Part shown: piece after piece, positions 33,676-43,461 of the stretch
Layout of the letters: every line of letters begins with the position of its first letter
How positions within the stretch are numbered: position 1 is the first letter of the stretch
From: Clostridium sp. DSM 17811
GTDB taxonomy: Bacteria > Bacillota > Clostridia > Clostridiales > Clostridiaceae
Length of the DNA stretch: 64,000 nucleotides
Direction of reading: 5' to 3'
NCBI RefSeq assembly: GCF_018861905.1
Contig: NZ_JAHLDU010000011.1
Span: 62,001 to 126,000 of the forward strand
Program-made: the position numbers and the translations under genes
Notes under the pieces: model-generated
Database searches by the model: none
Seen by the model: the letters and a program-made list of their open reading frames with translations, nothing else
Told to the model about the DNA's origin: nothing

Positions 33676-34908
33676 ATGAAATTCAACACTAAATTAATAC
33701 ATGGAAATCTAAAAACTGATGAAACAGGAGCAACTAATACACCACTACATTTATCAAATGCATTTGCTCATAATACGGCGGAGAAGTTAGAGGGTATAAT
33801 GAAGGGTACGAGTATGGGATATGCTTACACTAGAATTTCAAACCCTACTGTTACTTCGTTTGAAAGAAGAATTGCAAGTATCGAGGGAGGCCTCGCAGCT
33901 ACTGCTGCTGCCTCTGGTATGAGTGCTATATATCTTGCAATAATGAATATTGTTGAGTGTGGAGACGAAATAATAGCATCTAGTGGCCTTTTTGGGGGAA
34001 CTTATGCACTTCTTAAAAATCTAAAAAGTTATGGTATAAATGTTAAGTTTTTAGAAAATTTAGATGAAGAGAGTTTAGAAGCTGTTATAAATGAAAATAC
34101 AAAAATTGTATTTGGAGAAACATTAGGTAATCCAAAGCTAGATGTATTGGATATAGAGGAAGTAGCTAAGGTTTGTAATAAACATAATCTTATTTTTATT
34201 GTAGATTCTACTATAACAACTCCATTCCTTATAAGACCAATTGAATATGGAGCAGATATTGTTATCCATTCAACTTCTAAATATATAAATGGAACCTCAA
34301 ATTCTATTGGTGGAATCATAGTAGATGGAGGAAGTAGTAAATATAAAGATATCAAGTATAAAAATTTTAATGAGTATAGTAAAAAGTTTGGGAAAATGGC
34401 ATACACATCAAAGCTTAGAAATACGGTAGGAAAAGATATTGGAGCGTCTCTTGCACCTTTTAATGCTTTTTTAAATCTAACTGGAATTGAAACATTGTCA
34501 CTTAGAATGAGAGAGCATTGTTCAAATACTCTAGCAGTGGCAAAATTTTTAAGTAACAATAGTAAAGTAACATCAGTAAATTATCCGAGTCTTTCGACTT
34601 CTAAATACTATAATATAGCTCAAAAGTATTATAAAAATGGAGCTAGTGGGGTTTTAACTTTCAGACTTGGAAGCAAGGAGAATGCTTTTAAATTTATTAA
34701 TAATTTAAAAATGATTCTTAATATTACCAATATTGGTGATACTAAAACTTTAATTATTCATCCTGCCTCAACAATATGTTCTAGTAATACAGAAAATGAA
34801 AAAGAACAGATGGGAGTTTTTGATGATTTGTTAAGGCTTTCTGTTGGCATAGAAGATATTGAAGATATACTATTTGATATTGAGAGCGCTATGAACTCCA
34901 TTAACTAA
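33676..34908 (+). CDS. MetY-like PLP sulfhydrylase of the thiocarboxylate cluster
   Basis: A 410-residue fold-type I PLP enzyme with the MetY-type insertion after the PLP lysine. K202 in HSTSKYINGTSNS is the PLP lysine and Asp178 lies in IVDSTITTP. The start is the ATG at 33676 behind AGAGGTG; the frame opens further upstream but overlaps the previous gene. In the Wolinella system a MetY uses the protein thiocarboxylate as sulfur donor to make homocysteine. The metY at 17006 is S-box controlled while this one is not, which suggests a separate condition of use. Confidence 0.88.
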   Translation: MKFNTKLIHGNLKTDETGATNTPLHLSNAFAHNTAEKLEGIMKGTSMGYAYTRISNPTVTSFERRIASIEGGLAATAAASGMSAIYLAIMNIVECGDEIIASSGLFGGTYALLKNLKSYGINVKFLENLDEESLEAVINENTKIVFGETLGNPKLDVLDIEEVAKVCNKHNLIFIVDSTITTPFLIRPIEYGADIVIHSTSKYINGTSNSIGGIIVDGGSSKYKDIKYKNFNEYSKKFGKMAYTSKLRNTVGKDIGASLAPFNAFLNLTGIETLSLRMREHCSNTLAVAKFLSNNSKVTSVNYPSLSTSKYYNIAQKYYKNGASGVLTFRLGSKENAFKFINNLKMILNITNIGDTKTLIIHPASTICSSNTENEKEQMGVFDDLLRLSVGIEDIEDILFDIESAMNSIN

Positions 34909-34917
34909 TAGTTATAA

Positions 34918-34957
34918 AGAGCAGCTTACATGATGTTATATCACGTAAAGCTACTCT
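34918..34957 (+). terminator. Intrinsic terminator
   Basis: An imperfect stem of about 17 bp (34918-34934 with 34940-34957) followed by a T run, ten bases after the last gene of the thiocarboxylate cluster. Confidence 0.75.
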
Positions 34958-35077
34958 TTTTAAGTTTTCTTATTTATTTTTCAAAAAACAAAGGATTTTA
35001 CAATATTTAGTCGAATTTAATATATCAGTGATAATATATTTTGTTTATAAAAAATTATGAATAGGAAGTGATTTTTT

Positions 35078-37111
35078 GTGGAGGATAATAAAAATGAACA
35101 TATTAAAATAATGGATATTGATCCATACCTTAAACCATATGAAAGCGATATTAACCTTAGAATGAAGTCTTATTCATCTTCTAAGAAAAAATTACTAGGT
35201 TATAATCAAGATTTTAAATCTTTTGCAAATGGTGAATTATATTATGGCTTTCATTTAATGAAAGATGGTTGGATTTATAGAGAATGGGCTCCTAATGCTG
35301 ATGCTCTTTATTTGATTGGTGACTTTAATTATTGGGATCCACATACACATCCAATGCAAAAAACAGAAAATGGAAATTGGGAAATTTTCTTACCAGGAGT
35401 ACAAGCTCTTAAACATATGTCACGTGTTAAGGTAAGAGTAGTAGCAAAAAGAAAATCAAGAGATAGAATTCCACTTTATATTAAGAGAACAGTTCAGGAT
35501 CATGATACTCATGATTTTGCAGGTCAAATTTGGCAGCCAGAGCATGCATTTATCTGGCAGGATAGTGGCTTTCATATTGAAAGTACAAAACCATTATTTA
35601 TATATGAAACTCATGTAGGTATGGCACAGGAAAAAGATGGCATTGGTACTTTTAATGAGTTTACAGAAAATATACTTCCAAGAATAAAAGCTGATGGTTA
35701 TAATACTTTGCAACTTATGGCAATTATGCAACATCCATATTATGCATCCTTTGGCTATCAAGTATCTAATTTTTATGCTGTTTCCTCTTGGTTTGGTACC
35801 CCGGAGGATTTAAAAAAATTAATTAATACTGCTCACCTAATGGGTATTGCGGTATTGCTTGATTTAGTACATTCTCATTCAATTAAGAATATAGCTGAGG
35901 GTATTAATGAATTTGATGGAACTGATTATCAGTTTTTCCATACTGGCATTAAAGGAAATCATCCAGCTTGGGGTACAAAACTATTTAATTACGGAAAACC
36001 AGAGGTTATTCATTTTCTTTTATCAAATATTAAGTTTTGGCTCGAAGAATACCATTTTGATGGTTATCGATTTGACGGTGTGTCATCCATGTTATATCAT
36101 CACCAAGGACTAGGAGTAGCATTTACAGATTACAGTAAATACTTTAGTATGGAGACGGATATAGAGGCAATTACATACCTTCAATTTGCAAATGATTTAA
36201 TTAGGGAAGTAAATCCTACAGCTGTTACAATAGCTGAAGATATGAGTGGAATGCCAGGAATGTGTATACCTGTAAGCTTTGGTGGTCTGGGTTTTGATTA
36301 TCGCTTATCTATGGGGGTACCTGATCTTTGGGTGAAAATATTAAAAGAGTTACCTGATGAAAAATGGAGTATGAATCAATTATGGTATGAATTAACTAGT
36401 AGAAGGCCTATGGAGAAAAACATAGGTTATTCTGAATCACATGATCAGGCACTTGTAGGGGATAAGACTATAATGTTTAGGCTAGGTGGCAAGGAAATGT
36501 ATTCTCATATGCTCAAAGATGATGATAACTTAATAATAAATCGAGCAATAGAACTTGATAAACTTATTAAATTTATCACTATAACTTTAGGTGGAGAGGG
36601 ATATTTAAATTTTATGGGGAATGAATTTGGTCATCCAGAATGGATTGATTTTCCAAGAGAAGGTAACAATTGGAGTTATAAATATGCCAGAAGACAATGG
36701 AGTCTTATGGAAAACAAGGATCTTAAATATGACTATTTATCAAATTTTGATAGAGAAATGATAAATTTTATAAAATATAATAATGTTTTAAGTGCTAGTG
36801 ATGAGCAAAATCTTTGGACTGATGAAAAATTTAAACTGCTTGCATTCAGAAAGGGTGGACTGGTGTTTCTATTTAATTTTAATTCGGACACTTCTTTCCC
36901 TAAATATGAACTACCAACCTCTGAAAATGGTGATTACAAGGTTGTTTTTAATAGTGATGAAGTTATGTTTGGTGGACAAAGTAGAATTGATACGAAGTAT
37001 ATTTATCACACCAAAGTGTTAAGTCATAAGGATAATAAGACTGGGGTTATAATAAACACACCAAGTAGAACTGTTCTAGTTTTAAAGAAAATAGACAATA
37101 ATACAGATTAA
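35078..37111 (+). CDS. glgB: 1,4-alpha-glucan branching enzyme
   Basis: A 677-residue GH13 glycogen branching enzyme. The N-terminal CBM48 region (about 50-150) has GWIYREWAPNADALYLIGDFN. The catalytic barrel has DLVHSHS, the nucleophile Asp in YRFDGVSSM, the acid Glu in IAEDMSGMPG and the transition-state His-Asp in ESHDQ. The motif layout (GYQVSNFYAVSSWFGTPEDLK) is of the eukaryote-like GH13_8 subfamily rather than the E. coli-like type. The start is GTG behind AGGAAG. No other glycogen genes are near, so it is a single-gene unit between sulfur and nitrogen genes. Confidence 0.93.
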   Translation: MEDNKNEHIKIMDIDPYLKPYESDINLRMKSYSSSKKKLLGYNQDFKSFANGELYYGFHLMKDGWIYREWAPNADALYLIGDFNYWDPHTHPMQKTENGNWEIFLPGVQALKHMSRVKVRVVAKRKSRDRIPLYIKRTVQDHDTHDFAGQIWQPEHAFIWQDSGFHIESTKPLFIYETHVGMAQEKDGIGTFNEFTENILPRIKADGYNTLQLMAIMQHPYYASFGYQVSNFYAVSSWFGTPEDLKKLINTAHLMGIAVLLDLVHSHSIKNIAEGINEFDGTDYQFFHTGIKGNHPAWGTKLFNYGKPEVIHFLLSNIKFWLEEYHFDGYRFDGVSSMLYHHQGLGVAFTDYSKYFSMETDIEAITYLQFANDLIREVNPTAVTIAEDMSGMPGMCIPVSFGGLGFDYRLSMGVPDLWVKILKELPDEKWSMNQLWYELTSRRPMEKNIGYSESHDQALVGDKTIMFRLGGKEMYSHMLKDDDNLIINRAIELDKLIKFITITLGGEGYLNFMGNEFGHPEWIDFPREGNNWSYKYARRQWSLMENKDLKYDYLSNFDREMINFIKYNNVLSASDEQNLWTDEKFKLLAFRKGGLVFLFNFNSDTSFPKYELPTSENGDYKVVFNSDEVMFGGQSRIDTKYIYHTKVLSHKDNKTGVIINTPSRTVLVLKKIDNNTD

Positions 37112-37132
37112 ATATTAAAATAGATTGTAAAA

Positions 37133-37190
37133 GGGGACGGCAGTCTAAAAAATCTCGTTAATCACGAGAATATTTTTAGACAACCGTCCC
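37133..37190. repeat. REP-like hairpin with GGGGACGG/CCGTCCC arms
   Basis: The left arm begins GGGGACGG (37133) and the right arm ends CCGTCCC (37190); inner parts GTCTAAAAA and TTTTTAGAC and CTCGT/ACGAG also pair around TAATC. GGGACGG-bearing hairpins of this kind recur in clostridial genomes as REP-type repeats. It lies between convergent glgB and gltD and may double as a terminator. Confidence 0.55.
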
Positions 37191-37206
37191 TAAGTTTTAC
37201 TATATT

Positions 37207-38640
37207 TTATCCTCTTAACGAAGTTTCTCCCATTAAGTATTCATCAATATTTTTAGTAACTAAACGCCCCTCATAAATTGCCCAAACAACTAGTGATTGA
37301 CCTTTTTTCATGTCACCAGCAGCAAAAACACCTTTGGTCTTAGTCATATAATTGTCATCTACAATTACATTGCCACGGATATCAAAGTCTAAACCTAGAT
37401 CGGTAAGCAATCCTTCATGTTGTGGATGTAGAAAGCCCATAGCCAAAATAACTAGGTCAACTTTTAACTCAAATTCTGAGCCTGGTATTTCAACCATTTG
37501 CATGCCTTTTTCAGTATGTGTCCATTCCACTTTAGTGGCATGGAGAGTATTAACAAAGCCATCCTCACCAGTGAATTTTCTTGTAGTAACATTCCAATCA
37601 CGGTTACAACCTTCTTCATGTGAAGTTGTAGTTTTCAATGTTCTAGGATATGTTGGCCATGGCATTGAAGCATCACGGTTGGCCGGAGGTTTTGGCATAA
37701 TCTCATACTGATATACGCTCTTAGCGCCTTGCCTAATAGCTGTTCCAATGCAATCAGAACCTGTATCACCGCCGCCTAGAACTAATACTACTTTGTCTTT
37801 AGCATTTATTTCTGTAGTTTCTATTTCTTTGCCTGAAACTCTTCTATTTTGTTGTTTTAGATAATCCATAGCAAAGTGTACACCCTTAAGCTCGCGTCCT
37901 TCAACTTTCAAATCACGAGGGATTGTACTTCCACCGGTTAAAGCTACAGCATCAAACTGCGCTAAAAGATTTTTTGCACTATAATCTACGCCGACATTTA
38001 CGTTAGTTTTAAAATTAACGCCTTCTTCTTTCATAAAGTTCACACGTCTTTCAACTATACTTTTATCTAATTTAAAGTCTGGTATACCATATCGCAAAAG
38101 TCCGCCTATTTCGTCGTCCCTCTCGAATACAGTTACATCATGTCCTACAGAATTAAGTTCAGCAGCAGCTGCAAGACCTGATGGACCTGAACCAATTACA
38201 GCAACCTTTTTACCCGTTCTTACTCTAGGTTCTTGTGGGTTTGTCCATCCTTCTTCAAATGCTTTTTCTATGATATTTAATTCTATTTCCTTTATTGCGA
38301 TGGGATCTCTATTAACACCTAATGTACATGAACCTTCACAAGGGGCGGGGCAAATTCTGCCAGTGAATTCTGGAAAGTTATTTGTAAGAGTTAATCTGTC
38401 ATATGCTTTCTCCCATTTCTCTTTATATACCATGTCATTCCAATCTGGAATTAAATTTCCAAGTGGGCAGCCCCAGTTACAAAAAGGGACGCCACACTCC
38501 ATGCACCTTGCACCTTGCTGACGTAACTTATCAACTGGAAATTTTATGAATAATTCTTTAGAGTCCTTAACTCTATCTTTAACAGGGCGTTTTTTTGCAG
38601 TTTCTCTTTTAAATTCTCTGAAACCTTGCAATTTTCCCAA
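37207..38640 (-). CDS. gltD: Glutamate synthase small subunit
   Basis: A 477-residue NAD(P)H-dependent flavoprotein that feeds electrons to GltB. The N-terminal cysteines CMECGVPFCNWGCPLG and CPAPCEGSC bind two [4Fe-4S] clusters; IGSGPSGLAAA binds FAD and VLGGGDTGSDC binds the pyridine nucleotide. The frame opens at a TTG at 38655, but GGAGGTG then lies inside the coding part. A TTG at 38640, six bases after that site, gives MGKLQGFREFKRE, the usual family N-terminus, so it is preferred. It is downstream of gltB in the same unit. Confidence 0.93.
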   Translation of the reverse strand: MGKLQGFREFKRETAKKRPVKDRVKDSKELFIKFPVDKLRQQGARCMECGVPFCNWGCPLGNLIPDWNDMVYKEKWEKAYDRLTLTNNFPEFTGRICPAPCEGSCTLGVNRDPIAIKEIELNIIEKAFEEGWTNPQEPRVRTGKKVAVIGSGPSGLAAAAELNSVGHDVTVFERDDEIGGLLRYGIPDFKLDKSIVERRVNFMKEEGVNFKTNVNVGVDYSAKNLLAQFDAVALTGGSTIPRDLKVEGRELKGVHFAMDYLKQQNRRVSGKEIETTEINAKDKVVLVLGGGDTGSDCIGTAIRQGAKSVYQYEIMPKPPANRDASMPWPTYPRTLKTTTSHEEGCNRDWNVTTRKFTGEDGFVNTLHATKVEWTHTEKGMQMVEIPGSEFELKVDLVILAMGFLHPQHEGLLTDLGLDFDIRGNVIVDDNYMTKTKGVFAAGDMKKGQSLVVWAIYEGRLVTKNIDEYLMGETSLRG

Positions 38641-38670
38641 ATTTAACACCTCCAAAATTGAAAAGTATAA

Positions 38671-38697
38671 ACTGTTCTCAAAATTTGAGAGAACAGT
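38671..38697 (-). other. Hairpin between gltB and gltD
   Basis: ACTGTTCTC (38671-38679) pairs with GAGAACAGT (38689-38697). On the minus strand a short T-rich stretch follows. It could partly terminate or protect the gltB transcript and so set the ratio of the two subunits. Confidence 0.45.
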
Positions 38698-38729
38698 CTT
38701 ATATCTTCTTATTGTATTTTCTCTCTAAT

Positions 38730-41700
38730 CTATTTTCCTTCTAGTATTGCTTTGTAAGCGGTTGGTATTACTCTTTTGAATTTTGATTTATATTCATTCC
38801 AATTATTTAAAATTTTATTAGCTTTGTTACTGTTAGTAGCCTCAAAATGTTCTTTTATTATTGAATAAAGCTGATCTAAATCTAATTTTGAGGTTATTGA
38901 TTCTACTTCAATCATTTCCATATTACATTTTGATTTAAAAGTTTCATTCTCATCTATAACGTATGCTATACCACCGCTCATTCCGGCTCCAAAGTTTCTA
39001 CCAGTTCTTCCTATAATAACTACAACTCCGCCAGTCATATATTCACAACCGTGATCTCCAATTCCTTCAGCTACAGCCTGGGCTCCTGAATTTCTTACTG
39101 CAAAACGTTCACCTACGAGTCCGTTTATAAACAATTTACCAGAAGTTGCTCCATAAAGAATTGTATTACCAGCAATAAAGTTTTCATCTTGGACAAATGT
39201 ACAATTTTGTGGTGTTTTTACAATAATCTTAGCACCGGATAATCCCTTGCCAACATAATCATTTGCATCTCCTACTAATCTTAATGTTAATCCATTAGCA
39301 CCAAATGCTCCAAAACTTTGACCTGCAGCTCCTACAAAATTTAATGTTATTGTATCGTCTGGAAGACCAGTAGCACCATATTTCATAGCGATTCTCCCGC
39401 TTAACATTGCACCAACAGAACGATTAACATTTTCAATTTCTAAGTTAAATGTACTTTTCATTCCATTTTCTAAAGATTCTTTTGCCATTTCAATAAGTTT
39501 ATAATCTAAAGAATTGTCTAAACCATGATTCTGAGCAATTACACAGTAACGTTTAATTCTCTTTGGCATATCTGGTTTATATAAAATATTTGATAAATCT
39601 AGATTTTTTGCTTTCCAATGAGTGATTGCTTTTTTAGGACTAATCTTATCTACTCTACCTACCATTTCATTCATAGTTCTAAACCCAAGTTTTGCCATAT
39701 GCTCCCTTATTTCCATTGCAATAAAGGTAAAGAAGTTTACAACATATTCAGGTTTGCCTTTGAAATTCTTACGAAGTTCTGGATCTTGAGTAGCTATACC
39801 CATATCGCAAGTATTTAAATGACAATTTCTTAGCATAGTACAACCTAGAACTACAAGAGCTGTAGTTGCAAATCCAAATTCTTCAGCTCCAAGAAGTGCA
39901 GCGATAACAACATCGCGGCCTGTTTTAAGCTGACCATCAGTTTGAACTGTTACTCTGCTTCTTAAATTGTTTAGCAGAAGTACCTGCTGAGTCTCAGCAA
40001 GTCCAAGCTCCCAAGGAAGTCCTGCATGCTTAATAGATGATAGTGGGGAAGCTCCTGTTCCACCATCATGACCACTTATTACTATAGCATCAGAATGTGC
40101 TTTAACAACTCCAGCAGCTATTGTTCCAACTCCTAATTCTGAAACTAATTTCGTACTTATTCGTGCATGAGGATTTACACTCTTTAAATCATAAATAAGC
40201 TGAGCTAAATCTTCAATTGAGTATATATCATGATGAGGTGGTGGTGATATTAAATCAATTCCAGGCGTTGAATGCCTAAGTCTTGCTATATTAACATCTA
40301 CTTTTTTACCTGGTAGTTGCCCACCTTCTCCAGGTTTAGCACCTTGAGCTATCTTAATTTGTAATTCATCTGCATTAACAAGGTATTCAGTTGTAACTCC
40401 AAATCTAGCAGAAGCTATTTGTTTAATTGCACTTCGTCTTAAATCTCCATTCTGATCAACCTTGAATCTTTCAGGGTCTTCTCCACCTTCACCAGTATTA
40501 CTTTTTCCACCAAGTCTATTCATAGCTATAGCCATAGTTTCATGAGCTTCTTTACTGATAGATCCAAATGACATTGCACCTGAGCAGAAACGCTTAACTA
40601 TTTCACTTATTGGTTCAACTTGCTCTATTGGAATTTCATTTCCATAATTAAGTTCGAATAATCCTCTAATGGTACATAAATGTTTGTCCTGATCATTTAT
40701 GATTTTTGAGTATTCTTTATATAAGTTGTAATCGTTAGTCCTTGCAGCTACTTGAAGTTTATATATTGTATCAGGATTAAACAGGTGATATTCTCCATCT
40801 TTTCTCCAAGAATATAATCCACCAACATCGAGTTCTGCTATAGGTTTTCTTAACTTATTAAATGCATTTTTATGTCTAATTAATACTTCCTTTGCCACAG
40901 TTTCTATACCAATTCCACCAATTCTAGAAGGTGTTCCTCCAAAATATTTTTGTAGAAAGTCAGAATTTAAGCCAACAGCATCAAAAATTTGTGCCCCGTG
41001 ATAACTTTGAATAGTTGATATTCCCATCTTTGATAATATTTTTAGAAGACCTTGTGATACTGCATGTATATAGTTTTCATGAGCTTTTTCTATAGAAATA
41101 TTTTCTATATCACCCTCATTTATAATATTATCAATTGATTTAAATGCAAGGTATGGATTAACACCAGTTGCACCATAACCAATTAATAAGGCCATATGCA
41201 TTGTCTCTCTTGCTTCTCCTGTTTCAACTATTATAGAAACAAAAGTTCTGGTTTTTTCGCGTATTAAATGCTGTTGAACAGCAGATAACGCAAGCAAACT
41301 TGGGATTGCAGCATCATATGAGTCTACTAATCTGTCACTAAGAACGATAATATTATATCCTTCTTTAATTCTTGTAGATGCTCTTTCACAAATTTTATCA
41401 AGTGCCATTTTGAAACCTTCAACCCCAGTGTCTGCCTTAAAAGTTATAGGGATTGTTGTAGTTTTAAAAGCATTATCTTTTAAATTCTTAATTTTAGCCA
41501 TTTCTAAATTTGTTAAAAGGGGTCTGCTTATTTCAATAAATGGATTATCATTAGAATCCTGATTTAAAACATTATATTGAGAGCCCACATAGTTCATTAA
41601 AGACATTACCATTTTTTCTCTAATTGAATCAATTGGAGGATTGGTAACTTGGGCAAAAAGTTGCTTAAAATAAGCAAATAAAAGCTGTGGTTTGTTAGAT

Positions 41701-43250
41701 AAAACAGCAAGGGGAGTATCATTTCCCATAGAACCAATGGGCTCTTTACCGTTTTTCGCCATAGGAGATAAGATAAGTTTTAAATCCTCTAGAGTATAAC
41801 CAAAGGCTTGCTGTTTTTCCTTTAAAATATCTTTATCTATTATAACTTCATCAACTACACCATCAAAATCTTCTAGATATAGTTTGTTTTTTAAAACCAT
41901 TTCGCCATAAGGCTTATTTGTACAAACTGTTTTCTTAACTTCGTCGTCTGTAATTATTCGTCCTTCGTTTGTATCAATTAGGAACATTTTTCCTGGTTGA
42001 AGTTTGCCCTTTTTTTTGATATCTTCTGGTTTAAATTTAAGAACTCCAGCTTCAGACGCAAGAACAGCAAAACCATCCTTTGTTATTACGTATCTTGCAG
42101 GTCTAAGTCCATTTCTATCCAGGGTCGCACCTATTCTAATTCCATCCGTAAATGCAACGACAGCTGGGCCATCCCAAGGTTCAATAAGCGATCCATGATA
42201 TTCATAAAATGATCTCTTATAATCTTCCATATCATCATTTGTAGTCCAAACTTCAGGAATCAACATCATCAAACTATGAGTTAGAGATCTTCCATCCATT
42301 TTTAATAGTTCCAACATATTATCTAAGGAAGCTGAGTCGCTACCATTAGGACTAATGATTGGGAATAACTTCTTAAGATTTTCTCCGTACACATTAGATT
42401 TTATTATTCCTTCCCTAGCATTCATCCAGTTTCTATTTCCACGAATAGTATTTATTTCACCATTATGAGCCAAATATCTAAAAGGTTGCGCTAAATCCCA
42501 AGTTGGAAAGGTGTTTGTACTATATCTTTGATGAACAAGGCAAAGAGCACTTTTAAAGTTTATGTCTTGCAAATCAATGTAAAAGCCTTTTATTTGTTCA
42601 GCAAGTAAAAGTCCCTTGTAAACAATTGTTCTGCTAGAAAGACTACAGATATAGAAATATTCTGTGCTTCTATTAACCAATTTGATTACTTCGCTTTCAG
42701 CTCTTTTTCTTATAACATAAAGTCTTCTTTCAAATTCTTCTTGTAGTTCATCTTCGGAAAGTGATTCATCCTTAAAGGTTGACCCTATAAATATCTGTCT
42801 TATAATAGGTTCGGTTCCTTTTGCTGTGTCACCAATGTTTCTACTATCTATAGGAACAGATCTCCAGCCGATTATTTTTTGTCCTTCTTCTTCTGCAATT
42901 CTCTCGAATATGCCTTCACATTGAAATCTCAATGCCGGTTCTTTTGGTAAAAAAATCATTCCTACAGCGTATTTTCCGACTCTAGGTAATTCGAGTCCTA
43001 AATTGTCACAGCTAATTCTAAAAAATTCATCAGGAATTTGAACAAGTATTCCTGCACCATCGCCAGTTTTAGGGTCTGCCCCTACTGCACCTCTATGGGT
43101 TAAATTCACGAGAACCTTTAGCCCTTTTTTTATAATATCGTTGGTTTTTTCACCTCTGACATTCACTACAAAGCCAACGCCACAATTATCTTTTTCATTA
43201 GCAGGATCATATAATCCCTGCTTTTCAGGATAACCAATGCTAGTATTCAC
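38730..43250 (-). CDS. gltB: Glutamate synthase large subunit
   Basis: A 1506-residue glutamate synthase. The class II glutaminase domain begins at Cys23 (KDNCGVGF) after a 22-residue propeptide. The central and FMN domains follow; GGEDPERF and ISGHDGGTGASPLSSIKHAG are in the synthase barrel, and the [3Fe-4S] cysteines are in CTMLRNCHLNTCDMG. The C-terminal beta-helix has GAGMSGGIAYV. It makes two glutamates from glutamine and 2-oxoglutarate with GltD. GTG start with GGGGG eight bases upstream. With gdhA at 4.8-6.1 kb the organism has both routes to glutamate. Confidence 0.97.
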   Translation of the reverse strand: MNTSIGYPEKQGLYDPANEKDNCGVGFVVNVRGEKTNDIIKKGLKVLVNLTHRGAVGADPKTGDGAGILVQIPDEFFRISCDNLGLELPRVGKYAVGMIFLPKEPALRFQCEGIFERIAEEEGQKIIGWRSVPIDSRNIGDTAKGTEPIIRQIFIGSTFKDESLSEDELQEEFERRLYVIRKRAESEVIKLVNRSTEYFYICSLSSRTIVYKGLLLAEQIKGFYIDLQDINFKSALCLVHQRYSTNTFPTWDLAQPFRYLAHNGEINTIRGNRNWMNAREGIIKSNVYGENLKKLFPIISPNGSDSASLDNMLELLKMDGRSLTHSLMMLIPEVWTTNDDMEDYKRSFYEYHGSLIEPWDGPAVVAFTDGIRIGATLDRNGLRPARYVITKDGFAVLASEAGVLKFKPEDIKKKGKLQPGKMFLIDTNEGRIITDDEVKKTVCTNKPYGEMVLKNKLYLEDFDGVVDEVIIDKDILKEKQQAFGYTLEDLKLILSPMAKNGKEPIGSMGNDTPLAVLSNKPQLLFAYFKQLFAQVTNPPIDSIREKMVMSLMNYVGSQYNVLNQDSNDNPFIEISRPLLTNLEMAKIKNLKDNAFKTTTIPITFKADTGVEGFKMALDKICERASTRIKEGYNIIVLSDRLVDSYDAAIPSLLALSAVQQHLIREKTRTFVSIIVETGEARETMHMALLIGYGATGVNPYLAFKSIDNIINEGDIENISIEKAHENYIHAVSQGLLKILSKMGISTIQSYHGAQIFDAVGLNSDFLQKYFGGTPSRIGGIGIETVAKEVLIRHKNAFNKLRKPIAELDVGGLYSWRKDGEYHLFNPDTIYKLQVAARTNDYNLYKEYSKIINDQDKHLCTIRGLFELNYGNEIPIEQVEPISEIVKRFCSGAMSFGSISKEAHETMAIAMNRLGGKSNTGEGGEDPERFKVDQNGDLRRSAIKQIASARFGVTTEYLVNADELQIKIAQGAKPGEGGQLPGKKVDVNIARLRHSTPGIDLISPPPHHDIYSIEDLAQLIYDLKSVNPHARISTKLVSELGVGTIAAGVVKAHSDAIVISGHDGGTGASPLSSIKHAGLPWELGLAETQQVLLLNNLRSRVTVQTDGQLKTGRDVVIAALLGAEEFGFATTALVVLGCTMLRNCHLNTCDMGIATQDPELRKNFKGKPEYVVNFFTFIAMEIREHMAKLGFRTMNEMVGRVDKISPKKAITHWKAKNLDLSNILYKPDMPKRIKRYCVIAQNHGLDNSLDYKLIEMAKESLENGMKSTFNLEIENVNRSVGAMLSGRIAMKYGATGLPDDTITLNFVGAAGQSFGAFGANGLTLRLVGDANDYVGKGLSGAKIIVKTPQNCTFVQDENFIAGNTILYGATSGKLFINGLVGERFAVRNSGAQAVAEGIGDHGCEYMTGGVVVIIGRTGRNFGAGMSGGIAYVIDENETFKSKCNMEMIEVESITSKLDLDQLYSIIKEHFEATNSNKANKILNNWNEYKSKFKRVIPTAYKAILEGK

Positions 43251-43289
43251 AATATTACCCCCTTCTAATTTTATAAAGTAATTATATAA

Positions 43290-43317
43290 ATTGTACCACG
43301 ATTTTATAATTTTGCAA
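43290..43317 (-). promoter_or_regulatory. Promoter of gltBD
   Basis: On the minus strand TTGCAA (43312-43317) and TACAAT (43290-43295) are 16 bases apart, about 40 bases before the gltB start. Confidence 0.6.
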
Positions 43318-43407
43318 GTTCGATTTTAAAACGAGTCAAAAATAACAATTTACAGACTATTTACAAGGAATTTACAGCAGAGATTAATGTTATCATTTAA
43401 CAACAAA

Positions 43408-43446
43408 GGCAACAGTCATTGAAAATAATTTTCAATGACTGTTGCC
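43408..43446 (-). terminator. Terminator of the SGNH hydrolase gene
   Basis: An 18-bp perfect stem (43408-43425 with 43429-43446, loop TAA) lies 16 bases beyond the stop codon, followed on the minus strand by TTTGTTGTT. Confidence 0.8.
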
Positions 43447-43461
43447 AAGTAAATTTGTTTT

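Noticed and set aside
36792-37022. Small plus-strand frame inside glgB
   Set aside because: It overlaps the C-terminal coding part of glgB in another frame and has no start signals of its own.
41997-42212. Two plus-strand frames inside gltB
   Set aside because: Both are antisense shadows of the glutaminase domain of gltB.
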